The notes beneath the pieces were generated by a model, which was not told the origin of the DNA, did no database searches, and worked only from the letters and a program-made list of their open reading frames with translations. From contig KK106981.1 of NCBI GenBank assembly GCA_000611775.1, positions 2,165,507-2,229,506 of the forward strand: a stretch of DNA of 64,000 nt. The letters run 5' to 3'. The stretch is from Umbilicaria muhlenbergii. Its lineage: Eukaryota > Ascomycota > Lecanoromycetes > Umbilicariales > Umbilicariaceae. Positions 20,101 through 32,984 of the stretch are shown piece by piece. The stretch's first letter is position 1; the number at the start of each line of letters is the position of its first letter. Made by a program: the position numbers and the translations under genes.

Positions 20101-21098
20101 AAAAATACTAATGTATTTTTAATTCCTTCTTTTGTACAAAGTAGTGATTATAATGTTAATTATGTAAATTTTACTTTTTGTATTTTTTGTTTCAACTTCT
20201 GCTGCTCTTGTTTATACTGCCTGCAATTTAACAGTAAATGCTCTGATGATTGTTTTACCTTACACTGAAAACATTAATTGTTTTTATATGTAGGTAATCT
20301 GCAAAGATATGATTTAAAATAACTGTGTTCTAGTTTTAATTGTGTAAAGGTTGTAAAGGTTAACCTTTCACATTTGTATAATTCTTTTAACTTTATAATT
20401 AGGTCAGGTCTTATAGTATATATCTTGTATTATTAATCTTGATTTGCAGTTTGTCATTTTATTAATCATTCTTCTTTGGCAATTTCCTCAATATCTTTTT
20501 TGATATAAGATAAAGAAATATGTCTTGAGTATACATTAATAACTGCATTTACTGAGTTTAAAGCTTCTTGTTTGACTGCTTTATCTGCTAATTCATTCCC
20601 TGATATTTGACTATGACTAGGAATTCAGTGTATATGAATTAACTTTTGACTTTGCTGTAATTCCTGCAGATTCAATTAAATTTGTTGTAAAACTTTTATA
20701 TTTGCAGATTTTTGTAATTTTTGTATTGCAGTTTGACTATCTGTAAATATTCAGATGTTTTTTCCCAAAAACTGTCTTTATATTGCTTGTTTTATAGCCT
20801 GTATTATAGCATAAAGCTCTGCATTTAATACTTCAGTGTAATGACTTAAAAAGTAGCTTTTTGTACTTATATAATTATTTTTTATACAATAAATTTCAGC
20901 TCCTACGTGGTCTTTTGTACTTTGTGTTGTCTTTACACTGATTTTTGACTCATCAATGTAAAAGACTGATGTTTTGCATGCAATCAATTGCTTTACTTAA
21001 GCAAAGTGTTTTTTAATTGTAATTTTTTTTGTTTCTGCTGAAACTTGAATATCTGCAATCTGTGTATTACTTTGTAGTCATGGTTTTTGAGCTGTAAT
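20101..21098 (-). mobile_element. LINE copy 1, 3' part (RNase H and C-terminal region)
   Basis: The minus strand matches the 3' third of the Tad1/I-type LINE seen at 50,850-51,840. It includes the RNase H start SVFYIDESKISVKTTQS (near 20,930) and the frame at 20,778-20,987, which is almost identical to copy 2's at 50,945-51,154. The last ~240 bp and A-rich tail present in copy 2 are missing here: homology stops at 20,101 and island DNA begins. At the other end it stops at 21,098, where the 21-kb LTR nest has inserted; the rest of the copy resumes at 42,214. Stops are mostly TGA at former Trp codons. Confidence 0.85.
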
Positions 21099-21430
21099 TG
21101 TAAGGGGGTGAGTGTACAACAGTTGTCATAATGATGTTGAACAGAGTGTCATAAGCAGTATAATCATGATGAAGTTAATGCAATGATTATACATCTTTTA
21201 TTTGATGACAAAATTAATCACTGAGGAAGCAGGTTTCTGCACCTCCTTGTGAAGAGTTTTCACTTGATGTTAAGGCGCTACTCACTGAGTCATCATATAA
21301 GTGAGTTATAATGTTGTACTGTTGTACTGTCATACTGTTGTATTGTCATACTGTTGTATTGTCATACTGTCATACTGTTGTACTGTCATACTGTCATACT
21401 GTTGTACTATTATATATGATGACCCTGACA
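21099..21430 (-). repeat. Left LTR of element A (332 bp)
   Basis: It pairs with 41,893-42,208; long blocks match (GAGTGTACAACAG, AAGGCGCTACTCACTGAGTCATCA). It ends in a short tandem array of TGTYRTACTG-like units (about 21,310-21,415). The adjacent LINE target sequence GTAAT is duplicated on the far side of the element. Confidence 0.9.
21310..21415. repeat. 9-bp microsatellite in the LTR of A
   Basis: Units alternate between TGTTGTACTG and TGTCATACTG. Both are one transition away from TGTCGTACTG, as if each unit lost its CpG on one strand or the other. In the other LTR (about 42,100-42,190) the units are almost all of the TCA form. Confidence 0.75.
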
Positions 21431-22186
21431 CAGCATTCTCCTCCTCATGACGCTGTCCCCGGGGCCAACTGACCGCTCATAAACTCATTATGATGTCATA
21501 ACAGTTGAGGTTGTAGGGTGGTCACATGAGACTGCATTAAAGTAAGGCTGATCACATGCTTTCACTTAATTGTGTTGATATCACACCTGGCAGTAAGTTC
21601 TTCTTCATATTATAACATCAAAATAAAACATGTTTATCATAAGTTCAAAACATCTCTCCTTTGCATTTATTCTTTATCATTTGTCTTATGACATGTTGTC
21701 ATATATTTCATGACTTTTTCACAGCTCATTGAGTGATCTGATGACTTCATGATGTCATCTTCATTGCAGAGGTGTTCATCTTATGAAGGAAGCATCATGA
21801 AGCTTGCAGCTCACAACTCAACATTCTTATGATGTTGTACTTTTCATCATACATGTATGAATGTTAACATAATATATAGGTAATAAATCATCCTTGCATC
21901 CTCAAACCTCTCTCAGCTGCAGACAACAGTGAAGACTCATCTTCATCAGGAAAACCTGTTGATCTTCAGGCTTAATGTGATGAGAAGAGCTTTAAATCAA
22001 AGTCAATGAATAAAATTGTGATGATTGACATCTTCAGAAAGAGAAGGAGAAGTGAAGAAGAGAAATAATTTATTCAACATCTGAAGAGAGCTCAGCATTT
22101 ACCTTTAAGTGATGTCTTTAACAAGAAGTCTCACTCTGTGTGATGTCATGATAATATCTCACTGCCAGCTCATATGCAGCAGGCTC
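21431..22186. other. Element A interior, left of the B insertion
   Basis: About 750 bp between the left LTR of A and element B. The first 120 bp keep some CG and a CCCCGGGG, so they are less mutated than the rest. Near 22,010-22,180 the plus strand (opposite to A's pol) shows a basic coding-like stretch. No domain was recognised. Confidence 0.4.
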
Positions 22187-22191
22187 ATCAT

Positions 22192-22398
22192 TGTTATGAC
22201 ATGATCAATTAACACTGATGAATATTAAACTACCTGATGTTAAACTAAATTGAGACTAGTGCATCTTGGCACTTTAACATTTATGTCATGACTGCACTCA
22301 CAAGACTGCTTTCTTCTTTGTACTTTTTTAAGTTCAAATAACTCATCTCTTGCAACAGTTTTAAGCCTGCTTATGAAGTGAAATAATTAACTGTAACA
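22192..22398 (+). repeat. 5' LTR of element B (207 bp)
   Basis: It begins TGTTATGACATGATC and ends AATTAACTGTAACA. It aligns end to end with 28,246-28,452. Confidence 0.92.
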
Positions 22399-25300
22399 TT
22401 AAAAAAGTATCAACACTCTTTTTGACCTCTGAAGGTGACAGAATATCAGCTGAGACAAATGCATGTATTGATGAAAAAATTCTTCCTCAACATCATTAAA
22501 CATCTCAACTTATAATTTACTGAGTGATCAAGAGGTTTCTAGAACATCTTAAATTCATTAATTAATTATCAACAATTAATTCTTAAGTCCTGTGAGAAGT
22601 AAACAATGAATGATCAAGAAGTACTCTGTCACAGTGACAGATAACTGCAAGAAGCAGTTATAATAAATGAAAAGTTCTACAACATGTAAACACCCTCAAA
22701 GACTTATTTATAAACACAAACAACTGCAGTAAAGGCAGTTGAAAGAGCAAGATTCTGAATCAAATAATCTCAACATTAAGAGTAGATGTCTAAAGCATTG
22801 AAGAAATTATGATTAAATTACATCAAAAGAAAGGGATCTCTTCTTAATCTGAAAGATTATCCTTAACTGAAGAACAGTTAAACAATCATGAGAGATCAAA
22901 AATAATAAACATCATGAAGATGAACTCTTAAAATGAGATGACTTCTAAAAATTTATAATGATGAGCAACACATGATTCAGAGAACACCTGTCATTTAGTG
23001 TTGAAAGTGCTAAATCAGAGAGATTTATACAAGGCACAGATTCAAGATCTAGAAGAACAGAATAATCAGAAGAATTCTCAGATAAAAAAGTTAACAACTG
23101 AGAAATAAAAATTAAAACAAGATGTGTTGAAGTTAACCTGATGACTTAATAATCCTGAAGCAGAACAGTCAAGAGAAGGCACATTTAAATTAAACATGAA
23201 TGACATAATGAAGAAGTGTTCAGTGAAGTTTTCAGATTCATCAATTTTGAATGATGATCTTAAGCTCACGTTTCAGGTATGAAATGATCAGATGAAGAGC
23301 AAGTTATGAATTAATGATGATTGATTCAATCAGTCAGATCAAGATGAAGCTGAACATGTCAAAGTGATTTACATTAAGATGTGAGTTGACAGCAAGGCTG
23401 TTGAACATCTTTATTCATGACTGAAAGCTCAGTCAGGAAGAGAGATTTATGTTAAGAAGATTATTTAATGCTTGAAGAACATCTTCAAGGATTCAGATCA
23501 TCACTTGAAGGCATAAAAGCAGCTGAAGAAGTTCAAGATGTCTTATTTTAAGAACTTTAATGTGTTTCAGTCAAAGTTTTTATGACTGATGAACTCAGCA
23601 AAGATGCCTACAGATCAGTGAAAAGAAGAAGTTCATGATAAATTATACAATTCACTTCAAGTTTAAATGAAAATCTATGTCACTGATGAGGACATGTCAT
23701 TTGACACTTATTATAAAAAGGCTCAACAGTTCATAAGAGGTCTTGTTAAGGCTGATGAGAGAATTAAGAAATAAAAGGATCAGCAGGAGCTGCAGAGAAA
23801 ATAATTAATTTTTAAATTTAAAAAGAAGATAATCATCACAATCATCATCATTGCATGAGAAGTAATTAAGTTAATGTTAATTAATATAATTTATTACATC
23901 TGTAATAAGAAAGAACATCTGATGAGGGATTATCTTAATAAATTAAAAAAAGCTGAGGCAAAGGCTATAAACTCTGATCATTCAGATTCAGAAAATGAGT
24001 TACTTTAGATGAAGTCTTCACCCTAAAGTCAACAGAAGGAGCAAAGATAAGCAAGATGAAAATATTAAATATTTTAAAAAAGTCATCATTGACTTGAGAT
24101 TGTCAACTTGCAGTCAACAGTTTAATCATAAGAGTAGCAGCTCTGCTAAACATTAATGCTGCTGAGAAGACTTTCATTCACAAGAAGCACTTTAAATTTA
24201 TGAAAAAGCATCTGCAGTTATACATCAGGACAGCATAAAGATCAGTTCTTTTAACAAAATATAATAATCAAAATGCTGAAGTGATCTTCAGAGCATTTAC
24301 AGCAAATTTAATGATTGACAGAAGATGAATTTCTACTCACTTTTTATTTTATAATATCAGCTGATATGATGTTCTGATCAAGAGGAAATGATTTGAGAAG
24401 ATTAAAATTTTAATTAATTATTTCAATCAGAAGCTGATTTGACCTGAGGAGACTTAATATCAGGTAAGCAGAGACTTGATAATGTTAAGATGAAAAATTC
24501 AACTATTAAAACTCATATCAGAGTATCAAGCAGATGCTGAATGATGTGATAATTTGCATAAAGCAGTCACACTGACCTGAATTCTCAGAAGGGCAGAAAG
24601 GGATGAAATTATAAAAACACTCAACAAAGTTAACTCTGAGAATACTGAACATTCAATGAGATTAAATGAACAAAAGAAAAAGTTCATTAAACTGCTCAAA
24701 AAGTCAGTTCTACAATTGTGAGCACAATCAAAGACATGAAGAGCTCAGCAGCAGATCAACATCAATGAGATGAAAAAACAGCTGAACAAAAAGAAAGATT
24801 CAATGAATCACATGAGTAATTTAATGAATCACATGAGTAATTTAATGAATCACATGAGTAATTCAATGAATAAAGGTCAAAGTTCATTGAACATGAAGAA
24901 ATTAAAGGATCATGAATCTTCTCTTTATTAAGAAGTGAATATTATACTTCTGAAAGCAGGAAACTTTCTATGCAATATTAAAAGAAAAGAAGTAATTATT
25001 AACATCATTAACATTCATGAGGTTAATCATTTAATAAAAAACTGAAGGAACCTCTGTTTGCTGTTGCAGAATAAAATAAAGTTGAATTAAAAAGTAAAGA
25101 AAAAATTACCTCATTAATATTAAGAGTTCATGAAGGTATTCAGCAAGACAGCATCAGATCAGCTGTCTTTACACAAGGAAAAAGTGAATCATGATATCAT
25201 TTTAAAAGATGAAAACAACCTGACCTCAAGCTTCTTGTACAGTATGTCACTGAAATAATTAAAGTTGATTAAAACTTACCTGAAGAATCACTTGAAGAAG

Positions 25301-28245
25301 AGTTTTATAATTTTTAATAATGCTTCTTATGCATCATCAGTTCTCTTTGCAAAGAAACCTGAAGGAGGATGATGTTTTTGTGTTGATTATTAAAAGCTTA
25401 ATGTAATCATTAAGAAGGATAAGTACTTCTTGCCTTTAATTAAAGAGACTTTAACATGACTGATTAAAGTAAAGGTTTTTATCAAGCTGAATGTTAAGCA
25501 GGTGTTCTACTGAATATGAATGAAGAAGTTTATTGAGAATTTAATCATCTTTCAGATGAGGTATGAATTTTATAAATACAAGATTTTACTTTTCAGCCTT
25601 TGCAACAGACCTGCCTTTTTTCAGAGATATATCAACAATATCTTATTCAATTATCTGAATGATTTCTGCATGATTTATGTGAATAATATTTTGATCTACT
25701 CAGAGGATCTGTTGAAACATGACACTCAAGTTAAAAAGATGCTTCAACACCTTAAGAAAGCAAATCTACAAGTGAACATAAAGAAAAATGAGTTCAACAT
25801 TCAATTTATCAAGTTTTTGAGCTTCATCATCAGCACTGAAGATATTATAATAAACTCAGACAAAGTTTCTGTCATCAAGAATTAATTATTATTAAAATTA
25901 ATTAAGGAAATTCAGTCCTTCCTGAGATTCTGCAACTTTTATTGTTGCTCATTGAAAAAATAAGGTTGAGTTATACATTTGTTGACAAAGCTGATCACAA
26001 AAGGAGCCTGACACCTCTTAAAAGAGTTGAAAATTTAAGCTTTTAAGAAGACAAAAGAGTTTATGTTGTCAGATGCTGTCTGAGCTCATTATTCACTTTA
26101 TTTAAAAACTCAAATGAAGACAGACGTCAGCAGCAGAGTTGTTACAGAAGTGTTTACTCAGCAACAGAAAGATGATAAGTGAAAATTTGTAATTTACTTC
26201 TCAAAGACAATGTCATCTGAGGAAATGTGATATGAGATTTATGACAGAGAGATGTTAACAGTTGTTAAAGCTCTTCAAGAATGACATGACATGTTATTAA
26301 ATTTACAAGCAGTCTCTTTTGTCACAATTACAGATCATCATGCTTTAGAGTACTTTATCATCAAGTGATTACTTAATTTATGACAAGTTAAATGAGCTGA
26401 TATTGTGATAAACTACAACTTCAAGATTACCTATCACTCAGGAACAGTCAACATCATTGTTGATGTTTTAACAAGAAAACATGATGAGTTGATCACTCAG
26501 AAAGAAAAGAACATCACTGCATGAATGTAATTATTTCTGAATTCTAATTGCATAATAGCTGCAATAGATGAGGGTTCAATGAATGTTGAAAGTGATTCTC
26601 TGAACAAGACTGAACAGATGAAAAATTCTTATCAGCTGATGAATCAGATTCTGCAAGTCAATCACTCTTATGAATCACTGAATCAGTATTATCAGATAAC
26701 AAGAAAAGAGAAATGAGGCTGAAAGCTTTAAGACAACCTTCTTACATGATTTGAAAAGCTCATGATGCTGAACATGAACACTTTACAAACTCATTTAATT
26801 AATGAGGCTCACTCAACATCAGTGATGATGCACTCAGGCAAGATTAAGACAGTGAAGTTATTATTAATTTAATATTATTGACTGAGTCTGTTAAATGACT
26901 ATTCTACCTTTGTTTTAAACTGCTGAACATGTCACTGAATGCATGTACTCTGAGACAAGACCTCAGGCCTACTTCACTCATTATTAATTGAAGATAAGTG
27001 CTGACAGCATGTCTTATTCAACTTTAAATTCTTCTCATGAGACAAGAAAGGCTTCAACAACATATTTATCATTATTAATTACTTTAAAAAAAGAGTCTTC
27101 TTGCTGTCATGTTAAAAGACAGTTACAGCAGCTCAAGTTGCATAATTATATTATAAATACATCTGAAGGATTTATGAGACATCTGAGACAACAACATCAG
27201 ACTGAGGTTCTCAGTTCATCTCAGCATTCATGAATGAACTCTGCAAGCTTGTGAGGGTAAAGCAAAAGCTTTCAACAGCATATCACTCACAGACTGATGA
27301 AAGCACTAAGGTACTGAATTAATATATTGATCAACAACTTCACCTCTTTATGAATCATTTTTAAGACAACTGATCAGACTTTTTATCAGTAATGAACTTC
27401 ACTCAAGCAGTTCTCACTCATGAGTTTACAGGCATGTCATCTTATGAGCTGAAATTAAAACAGACTCCTCATCTACACTTTCATTAAAAAGAGTGAATGC
27501 AATCCTCAAACATCATAAGGGAGCAACTGATGAGAGAAGAAGCTTAAACCTTCATTATCAGAGCTCATGATGCAGTCAAATGAGCAAAGGAAAACCTGAA
27601 ACAGGCTTAAAATAAAATGACAAATCAAGCAAATAAGCATTAAAGGGAATTGAACTTCTTCATCAGAGACTGAGTTTATGTTACTCAAAAGAGTTGAATC
27701 ACTGAAAGGCTTAATTGAAAGTTAAATCATTAAGTGACAGGCCTTTATCAGATTCTCAGCATGAAAGATCATTTTTATGTTCTGAAGTTACTTAAACACA
27801 TGAAGATGAACAACATCTTTCATGCTGATCATTTAAGGAAAGTGATGAATGATTCAATGTTGAATTAAATTCAGAACTCAGAGCTGCTGACTGAGGTTAA
27901 TGATCAGCCTGAGTACACAGTGAAAAAAATTCTAGCAAGCTGAATTCACAACAACATCTTGCAATATCAAGTGACTTGAGAGGGATATGATTTAAACTCA
28001 GAATGATATAACACTGTTGACTTTATAAGGTCACCTCAAAAGGTAAAAGATTATCATGATGCTTATCTGAACAGAGTGAGGCCATCAAGGAGACTACAAG
28101 TTTAATTAAATATTTACAAGTCAGATGAAGAGCTGAATCTGATGAATGAAGACAACATGACAGTCAATAGAGAATTCAAGAGGCAGTTAAGATAAAAGAT
28201 TTAAGATGAAAATTAAGAACAGTTCTTCTGTCTGAAGAGAAGTGA

Positions 28246-28452
28246 TGTTACAACATGATTAATTAACACTGATGAATATTGAACTACTTGATATTAAATT
28301 AAATTGAAATTAGTGCATCTTGACACCTTGACATTTATGTCATGACTGCACTTACAAGACTGCTTCCTTTTTTATACTTTTCTAAGTTCAAATAATTCAC
28401 CTCTTGCAACAGTTTTAGGCCTGCTTATGAAGTGAAATAATTAACTGTAACA
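28246..28452 (+). repeat. 3' LTR of element B (207 bp)
   Basis: It begins TGTTACAACATGATT and ends AATTAACTGTAACA, followed by the duplicated ATCAT. About 20 transitions separate it from the 5' LTR. Confidence 0.92.
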
Positions 28453-28457
28453 ATCAT

Positions 28458-29380
28458 TATGAGCATGTGATTTAAGAGAACTTCAGTTACATGTTGTCAA
28501 GTACTGCTCACTGTGACTCTTGTATAAGAGCTGAAGTTGATCACTGCTTTGTGTCAGACAGAGAAGCTTGCATGTGCTGTATATTTTTCTGCAATTTTCA
28601 TGAATAATGCACAGCAGAGTCTCTGATCATCACTGCTTTTAACTTTAAGAGATTTAATGTTGTTGTCTCACACGCCTGCAATCATGATAACAAGGGGGGT
28701 GACAGCAGATGATAAGTTTACACTCTTTTAATCTTCTTTTCTTTTACTCATGAGTTTATGTTAATATGACATTATGTCATAATTATTATCATACTCAATG
28801 CTGACACTTAATTATAATGATTTACATTTCAGTCTGCATGAATCATCTGACTGTCATTCCTCTCTGATCATTATTAACATTATTCACACTCTCTGCAGCT
28901 GCTCTTCAACATGAGTTTATATTCTTCATTTAGCTGTATGACTATGTTAACATCAGTAGTTCTGAGAAGCTCATTAAAGCTCTTGCTGTTCTGCTGAAAA
29001 GCATCATTAATGCTCTCTGTGTTCTCAACACTCATCAATCTTGCTGTCATCATGAGTACATCAAACTCTGTGAGTGTCAGCATGTTGAGGAGATGAGATC
29101 AAAGGCTTCATTAAACAACAGTGAAGAAGAGTTCAAGATGACAGAAGACAAGTAAATAAATGAAAGTAATTTAACACAACATTAATGAGGAGTTGAGTGC
29201 AAGATGTTGATCTTAAATTCATTTTAATCTTTAAACTTGAAATGAAATGCTTCTGCACTTGAGTGTTCTCTGCAATGTGACATGTCTGTTATAATGTAGT
29301 TCATGCAGTAATCTTATTAAAGATCTCATCATAATGTCATAATATCATAGCCTCTTTTCCTGTTAATGTAAGAGAAACTT
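28458..29380. other. Element A interior, right of the B insertion
   Basis: A Cys-rich coding-like stretch lies on the plus strand at about 28,500-28,700 (for example CDSCIRAEVDHC and CMCC), on the strand opposite to A's pol. On the minus strand there is a 67-codon frame (28,880-29,083). I do not recognise either. The stretch ends at the beginning of the tandem arrays. Confidence 0.4.
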
Positions 29381-29385
29381 GATAC

Positions 29386-29720
29386 TCTTAACCCTTGCTG
29401 TAAATCATTTATAAGATCTTAATAAAACCTGTAAAACCTCTTGAGGGAAATTAAAAAAAGTGTTCTTATGATAATAATTAAATCCTGTTCAAGCTGTTCA
29501 GATTGTTCAGCATGTTTGAAATCATTCAGATTATTTGAATCATTCAGATTGTTCAGCATGTTCAAAATCATTCAGACTTGTTTGAATTATTTAAATTATT
29601 CAGCATGTTTGATGTTCTGCAAGGTCTTGATAAAATTTGTAAAACCCTCTTGAGGAAAATCAGGAAAAAGTGTTCTTATGACATTAATTAAGTTCTGTTT
29701 AAATCATTCAGATTGTTCAG
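29386..29720. repeat. TTCAGATTRTTCAG-rich repeat and ~220-bp duplication in A
   Basis: The block AAAACCTCTTGAGG...AAAAAGTGTTCTTATGA (near 29,430-29,470) recurs near 29,640-29,680. The DNA between and after it is a degenerate array of ATTCAGATT and GTTCAGCATGTT units. Confidence 0.7.
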
Positions 29721-29889
29721 AATATTTGATGTTTTATGTGCACATGTTTATGATGACAGGAGAGATGATGATACATTGTAAGTTTATCTTTTCTACTCCT
29801 CTTTCATTTTTGTTTAGTATGACAAAATGTCATAGTAATTGTTGTACTTTTGTCATACTCATGTGTATTCATTGTATTAATATTTCATC

Positions 29890-31480
29890 ATGACTTGCTT
29901 CTTAAGCATGTGAGTCATAAACTGCTGATGTTTCAGCTGCATCATCAGCTTCAGTATTCATCATACTGATATGTTTATTATATTAATATATTCATCATGA
30001 CTTGCTTCTTGAGCATGTAGGCCACAGACTGCTGATGTTTCAGTTGTATCATCAACTTCAATATTCATTGTATTAATATATTTATCACGCTTTGCTTCTT
30101 CTTAAGCATGTAGGTTATAAACTGCTGATGTTTCAATCATATCATCAGCTTCAGTATTCATCATACTGATATGTTTATTATATTAATATATTCATCATGA
30201 CTTGCTTCTTGAGCATGTAGGCCACAGACTGCTGATGTTTCAGTTGTATCATCAACTTCAATATTCATTGTATTAATATATTTATCACGCTTTGCTTCTT
30301 CTTAAGCATGTAGGTTATAAACTGCTGATGTTTCAATCATATCATCAGCTTCAGTATTCATCATACTGATATATATATTCATCATGACTTGCTTCTTGAG
30401 CATGTAGGCCACAGACTGCTGATGTTTCAGTTGTATCATCAACTTCAATATTCATTGTATTAATATATTTATCACGCTTTGCTTCTTCTTAAGCATGTAG
30501 GTTATAAACTGCTGATGTTTCAATCATATCATCAGCTTCAGTATTCATCATACTGATATATATATTCATCATGACTTGCTTCTTGAGCATGTAGGCCACA
30601 GACTGCTGATGTTTTAATTATATCATTAACTTCAATATTCATCATACTGATATGTTCATCATACTGATATGTTCATTATATTGATATGTTCATCACGGCT
30701 TGCTTCTTGAGCATGTAGGCCACAGACTGCTGATGTTTTAATTATATCATTAACTTCAATATTCATCATACTGATATGTTCATCATACTGATATGTTCAT
30801 TATATTGATATGTTCATCACGGCTTGCTTCTTGAGCATGTAGGCCACAGACTGCTGATGTTTTAATTATATCATTAACTTCAATATTCATCATACTGATA
30901 TGTTCATCATACTGATATGTTCATTATATTGATATGTTCATCACGGCTTGCTTCTTGAGCATGTAGGCCACAGACTGCTGATGTTTTAATTATATCATTA
31001 ACTTCAATATTCATCATACTGATATGTTCATCATACTGATATGTTCATTATATTGATATGTTCATCACGGCTTGCTTCTTGAGCATGTAGGCCACAGACT
31101 GCTGATGTTTTAATTATATCATTAACTTCAATATTCATCATACTGATATGTTCATCATACTGATATGTTCATCATACTGATATGTTCATTATATTGATAT
31201 GTTCATCACGGCTTGCTTCTTAAGCATGTAAATCATAAACTGCTGATGTTTCAGCTGCATCATCAGCTTCAGTATTCATCATACTGATATATATATTCAT
31301 CATGACTTGCTTCTTGAGCATGTAGGCACTGACTGCTGATGTTTCAGTCATATCATCAGCTTCAATATTCATTATATTAATATATATTCATCACAGCTTG
31401 CTTCTTGAGCATGTAAACATTAATTGTTGATGTTTCAATTATATTATCAGCTTCAGTATTTATCATACTGATATTCATTT
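29890..31480. repeat. Tandem array A1: ~95/180-bp units, then four identical 124-bp units
   Basis: All units share the core CTTGCTTCTTGAGCATGTAG...ACTGCTGATGTTT. From 29,990 to 30,690 two unit types alternate (GACTTGCTTCTTGAGC and GCTTTGCTTCTTCTTAAGC) to make ~180-bp dimers. At 30,694, 30,818, 30,942 and 31,066 starts a 124-bp unit whose copies look identical; the last is extended by an extra copy of the short ATGTTCATCATACTGAT motif. The array lies inside element A and shares the mutated composition. Confidence 0.9.
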
Positions 31481-31905
31481 CCTGTCAGCGCTTTTGCACA
31501 TTCAATAATATAGAAATCATATGAGGCTGCATCTCTGATGTTATGATCATTTCTGAGTTTATGTCTATATTCATGTTTGTCATCTCAGACTCAGTCAAGT
31601 TGTTTTTATCCTCAAGAGGGGTAGTTAATTCCTGTCATACTTATCATATCAAATCATCTTTCAACTGTTCAGCATGAATTGCATGTTCAAGTTATTTGAT
31701 AAACATTCTTATATAAGTTATTATCTCCTCATCTAGGGGTGAGTGAGTAGACATGCATTGAAGTGCTTTAACAGTATCAACAGAAGAGTGTTATTCTTAA
31801 TTTAAAGATTAATAAAAATGCAGCTTACATCATTATTCATAATTACAGTGTCTGCTGTGTTATTCTTAATTGAGTGTTACTCAGATTCTGCAATTTAAGC
31901 TTTTT
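31481..31905. other. Spacer between tandem arrays in element A
   Basis: AT-rich DNA with no gene or repeat unit recognised; a CTCAAGAGGGGTAG stretch near 31,610 is unusually GG-rich for this block. Confidence 0.4.
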
Positions 31906-32940
31906 TATTCAATCATGACTTGCTTCTTGAGCATATAAGTGTCACACTGCTGATGTTTCAGTGAGTTCATTGATTTCATTTAACATGACATGACTTGCTT
32001 CTTGAGCAGATAAGTTTCACACTGCTGATGTTTCAATGAAATTACTGATCTTTTCATTACAGCTTTCTTCTTCTTGAGCAGATAAGTTTCACATCACTGA
32101 TGTTTTAATGAGATCATCATCTTCAGTAATCATCATACTGAGTAAGTGATGCACTGCTGATGTTTCAGTAATATCATGAACTTCATTTTCATTACAACTT
32201 GCTTCATGAGCAGATAGATTCTGCACTGTTGATGTTTTAATGAGATTGTCATCTTTTGTATTCATCATACTGAATAGATTCCTCACTGCTGATGTTTCAG
32301 TGATACTTATCATACTGAATAAATGATGCACTGCTGATGTTTTAATGATACTGATGACTTTATTCTCATTATAACTTGCATTTCACATCATTGATATTTT
32401 GATGAGATCATCATCTTCAGTATTCATTGTACTGATAAATTCATTGTGACAGGTATGACATGCTTTTGTTATAATCTCTGTTGTACTGAGCATCTTGACT
32501 GCAGTTCATTACAGCTTGCTTTTTCTTGAGTTGATAAATTCTGCATCACTGATGTTCTGATGAGATCATCATCTTCAGTATTCATTGTACTGATAAATTC
32601 ATTGTGACAGGTATGACATGCTTTTGTTATAATCTCTGTTGTACTGAGCATCTTGACTGCAGTTCATTACAGCTTGCTTTTTCTTGAGTTGATAAATTCT
32701 GCATCACTGATGTTCTGATGAGATCATCATCTTCAGTATTCATTGTACTGATAAATTCATTGTGACAGGTATGACATGCTTTTGTTATAATCTCTGTTGT
32801 ACTGAGCATCTTGACTGCAGTTCATTACAGCTTGCTTTTTCTTGAGTTGATAAATTCTGCATCACTGATGTTCTGATGAGATCATCATCTTCAGTATTCA
32901 TTGTATTGATAAATTCATTATAACAGGTATGATGTTCTCT
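31906..32940. repeat. Tandem array A2, including three identical 158-bp units
   Basis: Degenerate units with the same core as array A1 (CTTGCTTCTTGAGCA...CACTGCTGATGTTT) run from 31,915 to about 32,400. From about 32,440 a 158-bp unit is repeated three times with no difference that I can see (identical landmarks at 32,469, 32,627 and 32,785). The same 60-codon minus frame appears in each unit, but because 158 is not a multiple of three it shifts frame from unit to unit. Confidence 0.9.
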
Positions 32941-32984
32941 TGTCATGTAAATGAAGCTTAAAAAGACCTGCAATTCATGAATAT

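Larger units (their letters stand above)
22192..28452 (+). mobile_element. Ty3/Gypsy chromovirus fossil B, nested in A
   Basis: A complete insertion of 6,261 bp: LTRs 22,192-22,398 and 28,246-28,452, target duplication ATCAT at 22,187-22,191 and 28,453-28,457. Parts are in order on the plus strand: gag (about 22,900-23,870), a zinc-knuckle-like stretch (about 23,895), a protease region (about 24,290), RT (about 25,300-25,900, with YVNNILIYSED), RNase H (about 26,050-26,480), integrase (about 26,800-27,650) and a C-terminal chromodomain-like stretch (about 27,915-28,110). The chromodomain places it among chromoviruses, which target heterochromatin. The purine-rich tract is just before 28,246. 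The two LTRs differ at about 20 of 207 positions, all transitions by my reading. It is a fossil with several tens of breaks. Confidence 0.9.

Noticed and set aside
29890-32940. CRISPR array
   Set aside because: Repeats are 95-180 bp long and directly abutting without unique spacers, in a eukaryotic LTR element.
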